This document shows positions 24,887 through 32,396 of a stretch of 43,093 nt of DNA, in pieces. The number at the start of each line of letters is the position of its first letter. The first letter of the stretch is position 1. The DNA comes from an uncultured bacterium (GTDB taxonomy: Bacteria > Acidobacteriota > Aminicenantia > Aminicenantales > Saccharicenantaceae): the NCBI GenBank assembly GCA_937920515.1, contig CALEUG010000028.1, positions 1-43,093 on the forward strand. The letters run 5' to 3'. Both the position numbers and the translations under genes were made by a program. The notes beneath the pieces were generated by a model. It did no database searches, was not told the DNA's origin, and saw only the letters and a program-made list of their open reading frames with translations.

Positions 24887-24946
24887 AAGATTGCCGGCAG
24901 GAGTGGTTCCCGCCGAAGCAAAAGAAATATTGCGCTTCCTCAAAGA

Positions 24947-26299
24947 CTACCGTCGGTCGCTCCCTGGCCCTGAAGCGGGGCGGGCCAGGCGGCGCATGAC
25001 CAGATAGAGCGGAAAGCCCAGGATGAGAAAAACGGAGCCCAGAAGGGCTTGTTGCGGCCGGGACATCAGGACGTTAACCGTTATGCTGAGCAGAAAGAAT
25101 ATGAACAGGGCCGGCAGAACCGGGTAAAGGGGAACCCGAAAGCCCGGGTAATTTTCTGAATTTTTCCTGGCACGGCGCCGCAGGACGAAAACAGTTGAAG
25201 CCACCACGGCGATGCCCAGGCTGTCCAGGAACATCACGTAGTTGACGATATTTTCAAAGGTCCGCAGAAAGGCCAGGCTCAACAGCATGAATGCCCCCAG
25301 GAACAGCAGCCCGAATTCCTGGACCTGGGTTTTCGGGTTGACCTTCTTGAAAATACCCGGCAGGGTGCGGTCTTCGGCCATGGCCAGATAGGTGCGGGGA
25401 AGCTGCATCAGGATGGCGTTTAAGAAACCCAGGGCTGAAAGGAAAATCGCCAGCGAGACAAACCGGTGACCGGCTTCCCCGAAAACCACCCGGGCGGTTT
25501 CGGCCGCCACCAGCCTGGCTGCGCTCATCCCGGGCAATCCCAGAACCCGCCAGTAGGCCAGGTTGACGAGCAGGTAGCAGGCGATGACTATCAGCATTCC
25601 TGAGATGACGGCCCGGGGCAGGTTCTGGCGGGAATCCTTCAGGTCTGCACCCAGGTTGATGGTCTGCTGGTAGCCGCCATAGCTGAAAAAGACCGAAATA
25701 AACCCCAGCCCGAGGGCCAGCCACCAGGGGTTTTCCAGCGGCAGCATCGCCTGCCGGATATCCGGCCCGCTGTGCCGGCTGAAAATTCCGGCTGCGGCCA
25801 GGACGGCAATCAGGATGATCTTTGACAGGCTCAGAATGTTCTGGGTCCTGGCTCCGGATTTTACCCCGATGTAATTCAGAACCAGAAGAACCACCACCAT
25901 GGAAAAGGCCAGCAGCAGGGTGTTCTGTGAGGTCCGGGCCTTTTCCGGCAGAATGATCGGGGCCAGGTATTCGGCCCCGATCAGGGCCACCCCGGCCCCG
26001 CTGGCGGTGTTGATAATAAAGACATTGGCCCAGTTCAGCATAAAAGCCAGCAGGGAATTGTAGCTTTCGGCTACGACCCTGTAATAGGAGCCGGGGTGCG
26101 GGAAGCGGGCCCCGATTTCGGCAAAGGTTAAAGCTCCGACCAGGGTGATGAGCCCGCCAGCAACCCAGGCAGCAAAGAAAAGAAGTGGAGTACCCGTGGC
26201 CGAGGCCACCATGGCCGGGGTGCGGAAGATACCGATTCCGATGACCAGGCTGACCACGATCATGGTGACGTCAAAGGTGTTGAGCCTGGCTTTGATCAT
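24947..26299 (-). CDS. APC-family amino acid permease
   Basis: A 450-residue inner-membrane permease with twelve hydrophobic segments. The first helix carries the glycine-rich kink VSLVIGIGIFRTPAMVA typical of APC transporters, followed by the TFAEIGARFPHPGSYYRVV segment of the second helix. The sequence resembles exchangers and importers for neutral amino acids, but the substrate cannot be read. The start at 26299 has AAGG six bases upstream; a GTG five codons earlier is less likely. It is probably a single-gene unit, as the next minus-strand gene upstream ends 300 bases away. Confidence 0.85.
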   Translation of the reverse strand: MIKARLNTFDVTMIVVSLVIGIGIFRTPAMVASATGTPLLFFAAWVAGGLITLVGALTFAEIGARFPHPGSYYRVVAESYNSLLAFMLNWANVFIINTASGAGVALIGAEYLAPIILPEKARTSQNTLLLAFSMVVVLLVLNYIGVKSGARTQNILSLSKIILIAVLAAAGIFSRHSGPDIRQAMLPLENPWWLALGLGFISVFFSYGGYQQTINLGADLKDSRQNLPRAVISGMLIVIACYLLVNLAYWRVLGLPGMSAARLVAAETARVVFGEAGHRFVSLAIFLSALGFLNAILMQLPRTYLAMAEDRTLPGIFKKVNPKTQVQEFGLLFLGAFMLLSLAFLRTFENIVNYVMFLDSLGIAVVASTVFVLRRRARKNSENYPGFRVPLYPVLPALFIFFLLSITVNVLMSRPQQALLGSVFLILGFPLYLVMRRLARPASGPGSDRR

Positions 26300-26599
26300 T
26301 TGAGACCTTAACACATTTTAATTTCAGGCGGATACCAGCACGGGCCGGGCCGAGTTAGAATTATCTTCAACTTTAGTGGAGAAGGCAAATTAAAAGTTCA
26401 GAAGGCAAGCCAGCTGGCCTGAGGGCCTGGCCATTGTCCGGTCTGGCCTGGATCATAATCCGGTCGCCGGCCTGAAGGCGAAAAGAATCAGCATTTATAA
26501 AAAAATTTATCAGGATGAGTTCAAGATGATATTGAATAACCGGGTCGTGAGGTTTTGTGATATTACTGCCCGGGCTGTTTTTCAGGGTGTGTTATGGCC

Positions 26600-27001
26600 T
26601 CAGTCGGCAAAGAGCTGAAAAATCTCCCTTTTTCTCCAGAGGTAATAAATTGCCCAGAAGCAATAGACCAGGCTTGGAATTACGATGCCTATCCGGAAAA
26701 GGCCGGTCAGGGCGGCCACCAGCAGAACGTCGAACAGCCACATGCCTGTTCCCAGCAGGGCGAAGATGTAACCGGTCTTCTTGAACCGCAGCAGCCCGAA
26801 AGAACCGGTTATCAGGAAGACTGACATTACCAGGTCGGGCAGGGCGAAGCCGTTGTAAAGATTGTCGGGAACGGGCAGGGTTTTGGGAAAGCGTTTAGCC
26901 AGCAGGTGGCCGGTCCAGAAGGCTATGGTCATCAGGGCCACAAAAAGATTGATGACCCCGATTATTACCAGTCCGAGAATGAATCTTCTTTCTTTATCCA
27001 T
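26600..27001 (-). CDS. Four-helix integral membrane protein (133 aa), unknown
   Basis: A small membrane protein with about four hydrophobic helices: ~8-30, 50-70, 78-98 and 104-123. It has a basic N-terminus (MDKERR) and a basic C-terminal segment (YLWRKRE), which would put both ends in the cytoplasm. I do not recognise the family and see no catalytic or metal motif. A plus-strand frame over the same bases is less plausible because of its composition. The gene lies between the permease and the methyltransferase genes on the same strand, with gaps too large to require one operon. Confidence 0.65.
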   Translation of the reverse strand: MDKERRFILGLVIIGVINLFVALMTIAFWTGHLLAKRFPKTLPVPDNLYNGFALPDLVMSVFLITGSFGLLRFKKTGYIFALLGTGMWLFDVLLVAALTGLFRIGIVIPSLVYCFWAIYYLWRKREIFQLFAD

Positions 27002-27186
27002 TTTAGCCTCGAGTTAGACCGCCAGAGGAATGATATAACATTTGCCGGGCGTTTGTAATCCCCGCTTCTATAAATAAAATGATTTACCAGCTGCGGGAGA
27101 GGTGAGAGTTCTGCCTGAGGTGAGCCGGTTAAGGGGCAGTCCCGGGAGGAAATGGAGGCCGACAGCTTTTTGGTCAGTGCTTACTA

Positions 27187-27921
27187 TCACTCCCTGTCCA
27201 GTCCTTTGTTGAAGACTGCGGTCAGGAAGCGGCGGTCACGCTCGGACAGGGTCAGCCGGCCGAACAGGTCGTAAAGCAGGTCGGTGACGTGCTCGCGGTT
27301 GGTGTCGTGCATAAAGCCTCTTATTTCCAGCTTTTTCAGGATAAGCTTGATGCAGTCTTCCTGTTCCTTACGGGGCAGGGGCGGGGCCGTCTGGGGAACC
27401 GGCCGGGAGCCGGATGCCCGGAATATGGCATAAAGGCTCAGCAGAACAGCCGCGGCCAGGTTGTAGGATGGCTGCCGCCCGGCCTGGGGAATAAAGTAGA
27501 CGAAGTTGGCCCGTCGTAATTCCCGGTCGGACAGGCCCGTCCTTTCGTTGCCGAAGACCAGGCCGATTTGTGTCTCTACGGGAAAAGTTTTAATTTTTTC
27601 CACGATTTCATCTATGGTCAGTATTCGGAAAGCCTTTCTCTGCCTTACGGTTGAGGCCACAACCAGGTTAAGGTCGGAAACGGCCTCGTTTAGTGTCGGG
27701 AAAACAGTTGCCTTTTTCAGGATATCTGCTGAATGAACGGCGGTGCGGAAGGCTTCCGGTTGAAGCCCGGTCAAACCGGTCAGGCGCAGCCGGGAGAAGC
27801 CGGTATTTTTCATGGCCCGGGCCACCAGGCCGATATTTTCCTGGTTTTCCGGGTTGACCAGGATGACGGTAAAGCGGGCGCGGTTAAGGCGGTCTTCGGC
27901 CATAAGGTACGGAAGTTTCAT
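27187..27921 (-). CDS. trmJ: TrmJ-type SPOUT tRNA 2'-O-methyltransferase
   Basis: A 244-residue SPOUT-fold RNA methyltransferase. The TrmJ/LasT pattern is clear: VILVNPENQENIGLVARAMKN (N-terminal substrate Asn), LVFGNERTGLSDREL (motif 2) and a PSYNLAAAVLLSLYAI knot (motif 3). The C-terminal ~70 residues are a helical extension, as in TrmJ, which methylates the 2'-hydroxyl of tRNA position 32. Other TrmJ-like proteins modify rRNA, so the target is not certain. No ribosome site precedes the ATG; a TATAAT ends six bases upstream. A second ATG six codons in (MAEDRL) is an alternative start. Confidence 0.87.
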   Translation of the reverse strand: MKLPYLMAEDRLNRARFTVILVNPENQENIGLVARAMKNTGFSRLRLTGLTGLQPEAFRTAVHSADILKKATVFPTLNEAVSDLNLVVASTVRQRKAFRILTIDEIVEKIKTFPVETQIGLVFGNERTGLSDRELRRANFVYFIPQAGRQPSYNLAAAVLLSLYAIFRASGSRPVPQTAPPLPRKEQEDCIKLILKKLEIRGFMHDTNREHVTDLLYDLFGRLTLSERDRRFLTAVFNKGLDRE

Positions 27922-27927
27922 GTCTGA

Positions 27928-27933
27928 ATTATA
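27928..27933 (-). promoter_or_regulatory. Consensus -10 TATAAT directly before trmJ
   Basis: A perfect -10 on the minus strand whose predicted start of transcription falls at the trmJ ATG. The -35 region at 27951-27956 (TTCTTC) is poor, so confidence is limited. Confidence 0.4.
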
Positions 27934-28014
27934 TCTTAATTATTTTTCGGGAAGAAGTGGATGCTCGGGCTGGGGGTAGACAGGGTGCCTGGTCTCCGAA
28001 GAGTATATTAAAAC

Positions 28015-28034
28015 GGCAGGAGCCAGCGCCTGCC
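28015..28034 (-). terminator. Weak hairpin, possible terminator of the C-S lyase gene
   Basis: Minus strand: GGCAGG-8-CCTGCC stem followed by GTTTTAATA, about 130 bases after the stop of the C-S lyase gene. The six-pair stem and short T-run make it a weak candidate. Confidence 0.35.
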
Positions 28035-28165
28035 AGCTTTTGGGTCATAAACAAAAGGTTGCGAGCCCCAGGAGAAAAATCCCTCATTTACCTCCATATC
28101 TTATTAAGGTACAGAAACGCCCGTGAGAAAACAGGAGATTGGTTCCGGGTCTATCCTTATTGTTA

Positions 28166-29359
28166 TCAGGACCGATCCTCTAATTCCCTGACCGCCTTCT
28201 CGATTCGGCTCAGGGCCTCGGCCAGGGTGGCCCGGGGGCAGGCTAAGTTCATTCGCTCGTAGCCTTCCAGCTCGGGTCCGAACACCGGTCCTTCATCGAA
28301 GTAAACCCTGGCCTTTTTCAGAAAGAATTCGTTGAGTTCCTTCTGGGGCAGGCCAAGGGCCCGGCAGTTTAGGAGGGCCAGGTAGGTTCCTTCCGGCTTC
28401 AGGAACTTAATCCGGGGGATGTGATCCGAAAAATATTTCCGGGCAAAGTCCATGTTGTCTTCAAGATAGGCCATCAGTTGATCCAGCCAGCCGGCGCCGT
28501 GGGTGTAAGCAGCTTCCAGGGCTACCAGTCCGAAGATATTGTTCACGGTCAGCCCAAGGTTTTCCAGCTGGGTCCTGTACAGGTTGAGGAGTCTCTGGTT
28601 GGGAATGATCACCACCGAGGTGGTCAACCCGGCAATGTTAAAGGCCTTGCTGGGGGCAGTCAGGGTAAGGGTCCTGGCCGCAATTTCAGAGGAAATTGAA
28701 GCAATGGGGATGTGCTTGTGCCCGCGATAGACATGCTCGGCATGGATTTCGTCGGAGACGATCAGCAGGTCGTGCTTCAGGCAAATTTCGGCCAGCGCTT
28801 CCAGCTCTTCTTTCCGCCAGACCCGGCCGACAGGATTGTGCGGGGAACAAAGAATAATCATCCTGGTCCGGCGGTCAATCTTCTTTTTGAGGTCATCAAA
28901 ATCCATACTCCAGGTCCCGTTTTCAAAGCGGAGAGGATTGCCGACCACCCGCCGCCCGTTGTTCTCCACGGCGGAGAAAAAGGGATAATAAACCGGGCTC
29001 TGGACGATGATTTTATCGCCGGGGGCAGTAAAGGTCTGGACGCAGAGGTTAAGGGCCGGAACCACGCCGTGGCAACTTGACAGCCATTCTCGCTTTATGT
29101 CCCAGTTGTGGCGGGTTTTCATCCAGTTGATGATGGCCGACCAGAAAGAACGGGGTATAAAGGGATAACCATAGGCGCCGTGCCGGGCCCGTCTGATTAC
29201 CGCTTCCACCACTTCGGGCGGGGCCGGAAAATCCATGTCGGCCACCCACATCGGGATTACATCAGGTACCCCCAGCACCTGCTCGCAGAACTCCCACTTC
29301 AGAGAACAGGTATTGCGTCGGTCGAGGACCGTATCGAAGTCATACTTTTTCTCAGGCAT
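28166..29359 (-). CDS. PatB/MalY-family PLP-dependent C-S lyase (cystathionine beta-lyase type)
   Basis: A 397-residue fold-type I aminotransferase-like enzyme. It opens with the MalY/PatB signature NTCSLKWE and PMWVADMDF, then shows the cofactor motifs SPVYYPF (Tyr stacking on PLP), CSPHNPVGRVW (Asn), SDEIHAEHVY (Asp203) and APSKAFNIAGL with the Schiff-base Lys238. Members break C-S bonds in cystathionine or cysteine, giving homocysteine or sulfide, pyruvate and ammonia; some are chiefly regulatory (E. coli MalY). The full set of PLP residues argues for an active enzyme. It is on its own transcript, 244 bases upstream of trmJ on the same strand. Confidence 0.9.
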   Translation of the reverse strand: MPEKKYDFDTVLDRRNTCSLKWEFCEQVLGVPDVIPMWVADMDFPAPPEVVEAVIRRARHGAYGYPFIPRSFWSAIINWMKTRHNWDIKREWLSSCHGVVPALNLCVQTFTAPGDKIIVQSPVYYPFFSAVENNGRRVVGNPLRFENGTWSMDFDDLKKKIDRRTRMIILCSPHNPVGRVWRKEELEALAEICLKHDLLIVSDEIHAEHVYRGHKHIPIASISSEIAARTLTLTAPSKAFNIAGLTTSVVIIPNQRLLNLYRTQLENLGLTVNNIFGLVALEAAYTHGAGWLDQLMAYLEDNMDFARKYFSDHIPRIKFLKPEGTYLALLNCRALGLPQKELNEFFLKKARVYFDEGPVFGPELEGYERMNLACPRATLAEALSRIEKAVRELEDRS

Positions 29360-29568
29360 TGTTCTTTCCTTGCATGATTTTCCGGGAATAAATCAGCCTT
29401 TAAGACCAGAAAACAGATGCTAATTTTAGTCAAGGCTGCCAGGAATGGCAACCCCGGAAAAAAATACCTGACAGATGATGGGGAAATTATTATGGGAAAT
29501 TATAAAATTTAAACAGGGTGGGATCGGCCGGGCGACAATGAAAAGTGCCTGTTGCGACAGTAGCAATC

Positions 29569-29843
29569 CGCTATATCTATGCCTTTGAGGGGAAGCTGCT
29601 GGCTGAATATGATGGATAGAGGGAATGCCTGCGGGAGTATATCTGAATAGGGGCGAAGATGGTGGCTGAATACCAGCCGGACGGGCTTGATTCACAGACG
29701 GGCAAATATTACTACCACACCACCGACCGGGTTAACTCCACCCGGGGATTCTGGATTTAACTGAGGTAAAAAAGCAACATCATCCGGATGGTGTCTATGC
29801 CCCTGCCCATGACCAGCACCAGAGCCTTTACCAGGACTGGTAA
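29569..29843 (+). pseudogene. RHS-repeat protein remnant
   Basis: In the + frame starting at 29569 the bases read RYIYAFEGKLLAEYDG, stop (TAG 29617-29619), RECLREYI, stop (TGA 29644-29646), then IGAKMVAEYQPDG and YYYHTTDRVNSTR. This is the conserved RHS core just before the variable toxin tip. After a frame change, GVYAPAHDQHQSLYQDW resembles the following VVY.AAHDPYG element. The rest of the large RHS gene is missing on both sides. RHS proteins are large surface or secreted shells that deliver toxins; here only a fossil is left. The rest of the space between 29360 and 30127 holds the etf promoter and no gene. Confidence 0.7.
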
Positions 29844-29957
29844 GCAAGAAATGCCTTTTATAATTCCATTTAAGAGTTTTGACTGAATTTCGAGAAAAAT
29901 TGACACCTGGCAAGTAAAACACAGGCCCGGAAAAACAGGTCCAATTTGAGCGGTTTC

Positions 29958-29986
29958 TTGACATATTCTTAAAGCTGGATTATATT
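29958..29986 (+). promoter_or_regulatory. Strong sigma-70-type promoter of etfBA
   Basis: A perfect -35 TTGACA (29958-29963), 17-base spacer, -10 TATATT (29981-29986). The predicted start is near 29993, giving a leader of about 135 bases before the GTG start of etfB, long enough to hold control structure, though I recognise no riboswitch in it. Confidence 0.75.
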
Positions 29987-30127
29987 TCTCGGAAATTCAG
30001 GAAGGCGATTGATTCCGGGCAGGCCGGGTGCCTGTGGAAGAACAGGACACCGGTTGTGGTTATTTGTCCCGGTCAGTTAAATATAAAAACAGGTTCTGCT
30101 GGCAATTTAAAGACCAGGAGGGAAAAG

Positions 30128-30928
30128 GTGCAGGCTATCGTTTGTATCAAGCAGGTGCCGGATACCACGGAAGTCAAGATTGACCCGGAAAGAGGCACCC
30201 TCATCAGGGAAGGGGTTCCCGGCATTATCAACCCCTTTGACACCTATGCCATTGAAGAGGCTTTGCGCTGGAAAGAGAAGTTAGGGGGCAAGGTTACGGT
30301 TATTACCATGGGCCCGCCCCAGGCCATAAGCGCCCTGAAAGAGGCGGTGGCCATGGGCGCGGACGAAGCCATACTGCTGAGCGACCCGGCCTTTGCCGGG
30401 GCCGATACCTGGGCCACGGCTTACACCCTGGCCGCAGCCATCAGGAAAATCGGCCAGTTCGACCTGATTTTCTGCGGCCGGCAGGCCATCGACGGTGATA
30501 CCGGCCAGGTTGGACCCGGCGTGGCCACACAGCTACAGATCAACCAGCTGACCTATGTCTGCAAGATTGCCAGCCTCGACCTTGAGCAGAAAAGAATAGA
30601 AGTGGAGCGGCTGGTGGAGGAAGGAAAGGAAGTGGTTCAGTCAACCCTGCCCTGCCTGATAACCGTGGTCAAAGACATCAACCAGCCTCGCTATCCAACC
30701 ATCCTGGGCATCAGGCGTTCGCAGAAAGTTCAGATTCCCACCTGGACTGCTAAGGATCTTGAAGTCGACCCGAAGCTGATCGGCCTCAACGGCTCGCCGA
30801 CCAGGGTGGTAAAGATAGAAACCCCACCGGCCCGGGCCGGAAAGTGCCAGATAATGCAGGCCGAGTCGGTTGAGCAGCAGGCCGAACTGCTGGCCGAAAA
30901 ACTCATCGCTGAAAAGATCATAGTTTGA
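30128..30928 (+). CDS. etfB: Electron transfer flavoprotein, beta subunit
   Basis: A 266-residue EtfB. It starts with the family's VQAIVCIKQVPDT..VKIDPE segment, followed by INPFDTYAIEEALRWKE, VTVITMGPP, the GADEAILLSDPAFAGADTWATAYTLAAAI stretch and DLIFCGRQAIDGDTGQVGPGVA, which contacts the nucleotide (FAD or AMP). The start is GTG at 30128, supported by AGGAGG just upstream; an in-frame ATG at 30056 has no site and adds unrelated residues. EtfB pairs with EtfA to carry electrons between dehydrogenases and the quinone pool, or to bifurcate them with ferredoxin. It is 9 bases from etfA. Confidence 0.93.
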   Translation: MQAIVCIKQVPDTTEVKIDPERGTLIREGVPGIINPFDTYAIEEALRWKEKLGGKVTVITMGPPQAISALKEAVAMGADEAILLSDPAFAGADTWATAYTLAAAIRKIGQFDLIFCGRQAIDGDTGQVGPGVATQLQINQLTYVCKIASLDLEQKRIEVERLVEEGKEVVQSTLPCLITVVKDINQPRYPTILGIRRSQKVQIPTWTAKDLEVDPKLIGLNGSPTRVVKIETPPARAGKCQIMQAESVEQQAELLAEKLIAEKIIV

Positions 30929-30937
30929 GGTGCGACC

Positions 30938-32137
30938 ATGGCTTTACTTGAAATAAAAAGAGATGCCTGTACCGGGTGCGGGTTGTGTATCCAGGTCTGT
31001 CCCTTCGGTGCCCTTGCTCTTGACAGTGAAAATATCATCACGGTCAGCGAGGCCTGCACCGGGTGCGGAGCCTGTGTGCCCGAGTGTCCGACCGGAGCCC
31101 TGAGCCTGCCGGAAGTTGAAAAGAAGGAATCTGCAGACCTTGACACCTACCAGGGAGTCTGGGTCTGGGTGGAACAGTGCAACGGGCGGGCTTCGTCCAT
31201 TTCCTGGGAGATGATCGGCAAAGGCAAGCGGCTGGCCGCCAGGCGCGGGACAATTCTCACCGCCTGCGTGCTCGGCCACGAGGCCGAACCGATTGCCAGA
31301 GAAGCAATTGCTTTCGGGGCCGACCGTGTTTTCCTGGTGGATGACCCCACCCTGAAAGTTTACCGCACCGACCCTTACGCCCGCTGCCTGGTGGAACTGG
31401 TTAAGAAGTACAGGCCGGAAATCTTCCTGTTAGGAGCCAGCACCCGCGGCCGCGACCTGGCCGGGGCGGTGGCCACCTATCTTTACACCGGCTTAACGGC
31501 TGATTGCACCGGGCTGGAAATCGAAGAGGGCTCCAACCTGCTTCTCCAGATAAGACCGGCCTTCGGCGGCAATATCATGGCCACCATCAAGTGCGAAAAC
31601 TACCGGCCGCAGATGGCCACAGTCAGGCACCATGTTTTCGAAATGCCGGTTCCCGACCACTCCCGCCAGGGCCAGATCATAAGGGAAAAAGCTGTGCTTC
31701 TGGAAGAGCAGATTGCCACCCGCGTTCTGGACCTGATAGTTGAAAAAAATGAGGTTAACATCGCCGATGCTAAAATAATCGTTTCGGGCGGACGGGGGCT
31801 GAAAGGTCCCGAAGGCTTCACCATCATCCACGAGCTGGCCGACGTTCTGGGCGGGGCGGTGGGCGCTTCCAGGGCGGCGGTCGATGCCGGCTGGATTTCC
31901 TATGCCCATCAGGTCGGTCAGACCGGAAGAACGGTCAGGCCGGACCTCTACATCGCCTGCGGCATCAGCGGAGCCATCCAGCACCAGGCCGGCATGCGCA
32001 CCAGCAAGATAATAGTGGCCATCAACAAGGACCCGGAAGCCCCGATTTTCCAGATTGCCGATTACGGCATCGTCGGCGACCTGTTCACCGTGGTTCCAGC
32101 TCTTACCCGGGCCCTGAAGAAAAGGCTGAATAAATAG
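30938..32137 (+). CDS. etfA: Electron transfer flavoprotein alpha subunit with N-terminal 2[4Fe-4S] ferredoxin domain
   Basis: A 399-residue EtfA with a ferredoxin-like extension. The first ~60 residues hold two cluster motifs, [16 protein letters not shown] and [16 protein letters not shown]. Then follow the EtfA N-domain ([14 protein letters not shown]) and the C-terminal FAD domain with [55 protein letters not shown] and [12 protein letters not shown], all hallmarks of the bound FAD site. The ferredoxin domain is typical of Etfs that take part in electron bifurcation or confurcation with ferredoxin, such as caffeyl-CoA- or lactate-linked systems. No acyl-CoA dehydrogenase, FixC-like quinone oxidoreductase or lactate dehydrogenase is adjacent, so the partner is elsewhere. 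The ribosome site overlaps the etfB stop. Confidence 0.93.
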   Translation: MALLEIKRDACTGCGLCIQVCPFGALALDSENIITVSEACTGCGACVPECPTGALSLPEVEKKESADLDTYQGVWVWVEQCNGRASSISWEMIGKGKRLAARRGTILTACVLGHEAEPIAREAIAFGADRVFLVDDPTLKVYRTDPYARCLVELVKKYRPEIFLLGASTRGRDLAGAVATYLYTGLTADCTGLEIEEGSNLLLQIRPAFGGNIMATIKCENYRPQMATVRHHVFEMPVPDHSRQGQIIREKAVLLEEQIATRVLDLIVEKNEVNIADAKIIVSGGRGLKGPEGFTIIHELADVLGGAVGASRAAVDAGWISYAHQVGQTGRTVRPDLYIACGISGAIQHQAGMRTSKIIVAINKDPEAPIFQIADYGIVGDLFTVVPALTRALKKRLNK

Positions 32138-32396
32138 AAGAGCAGGAAAAGAGATTTCTCTGGCTGCCGGGGTGGAACCTGGCCGATCACTTTTATCCCC
32201 CGATCCGGGCCGGCTTGCCTTGACTTTACAACCCCCGTTTTTTAAACTCTAACTGATGACCATCCAGGCGCCAGGATTTTTTCTCAGTATTGATTTTTTC
32301 CCCGGGGCAGTCTCAAGCCAGAAAATAAATTAACAGGGAGGATTTTTTAATTTTCTGGCTTTTTCTTGACTGCTAAAATTTTACAGGAGGGGTGAA

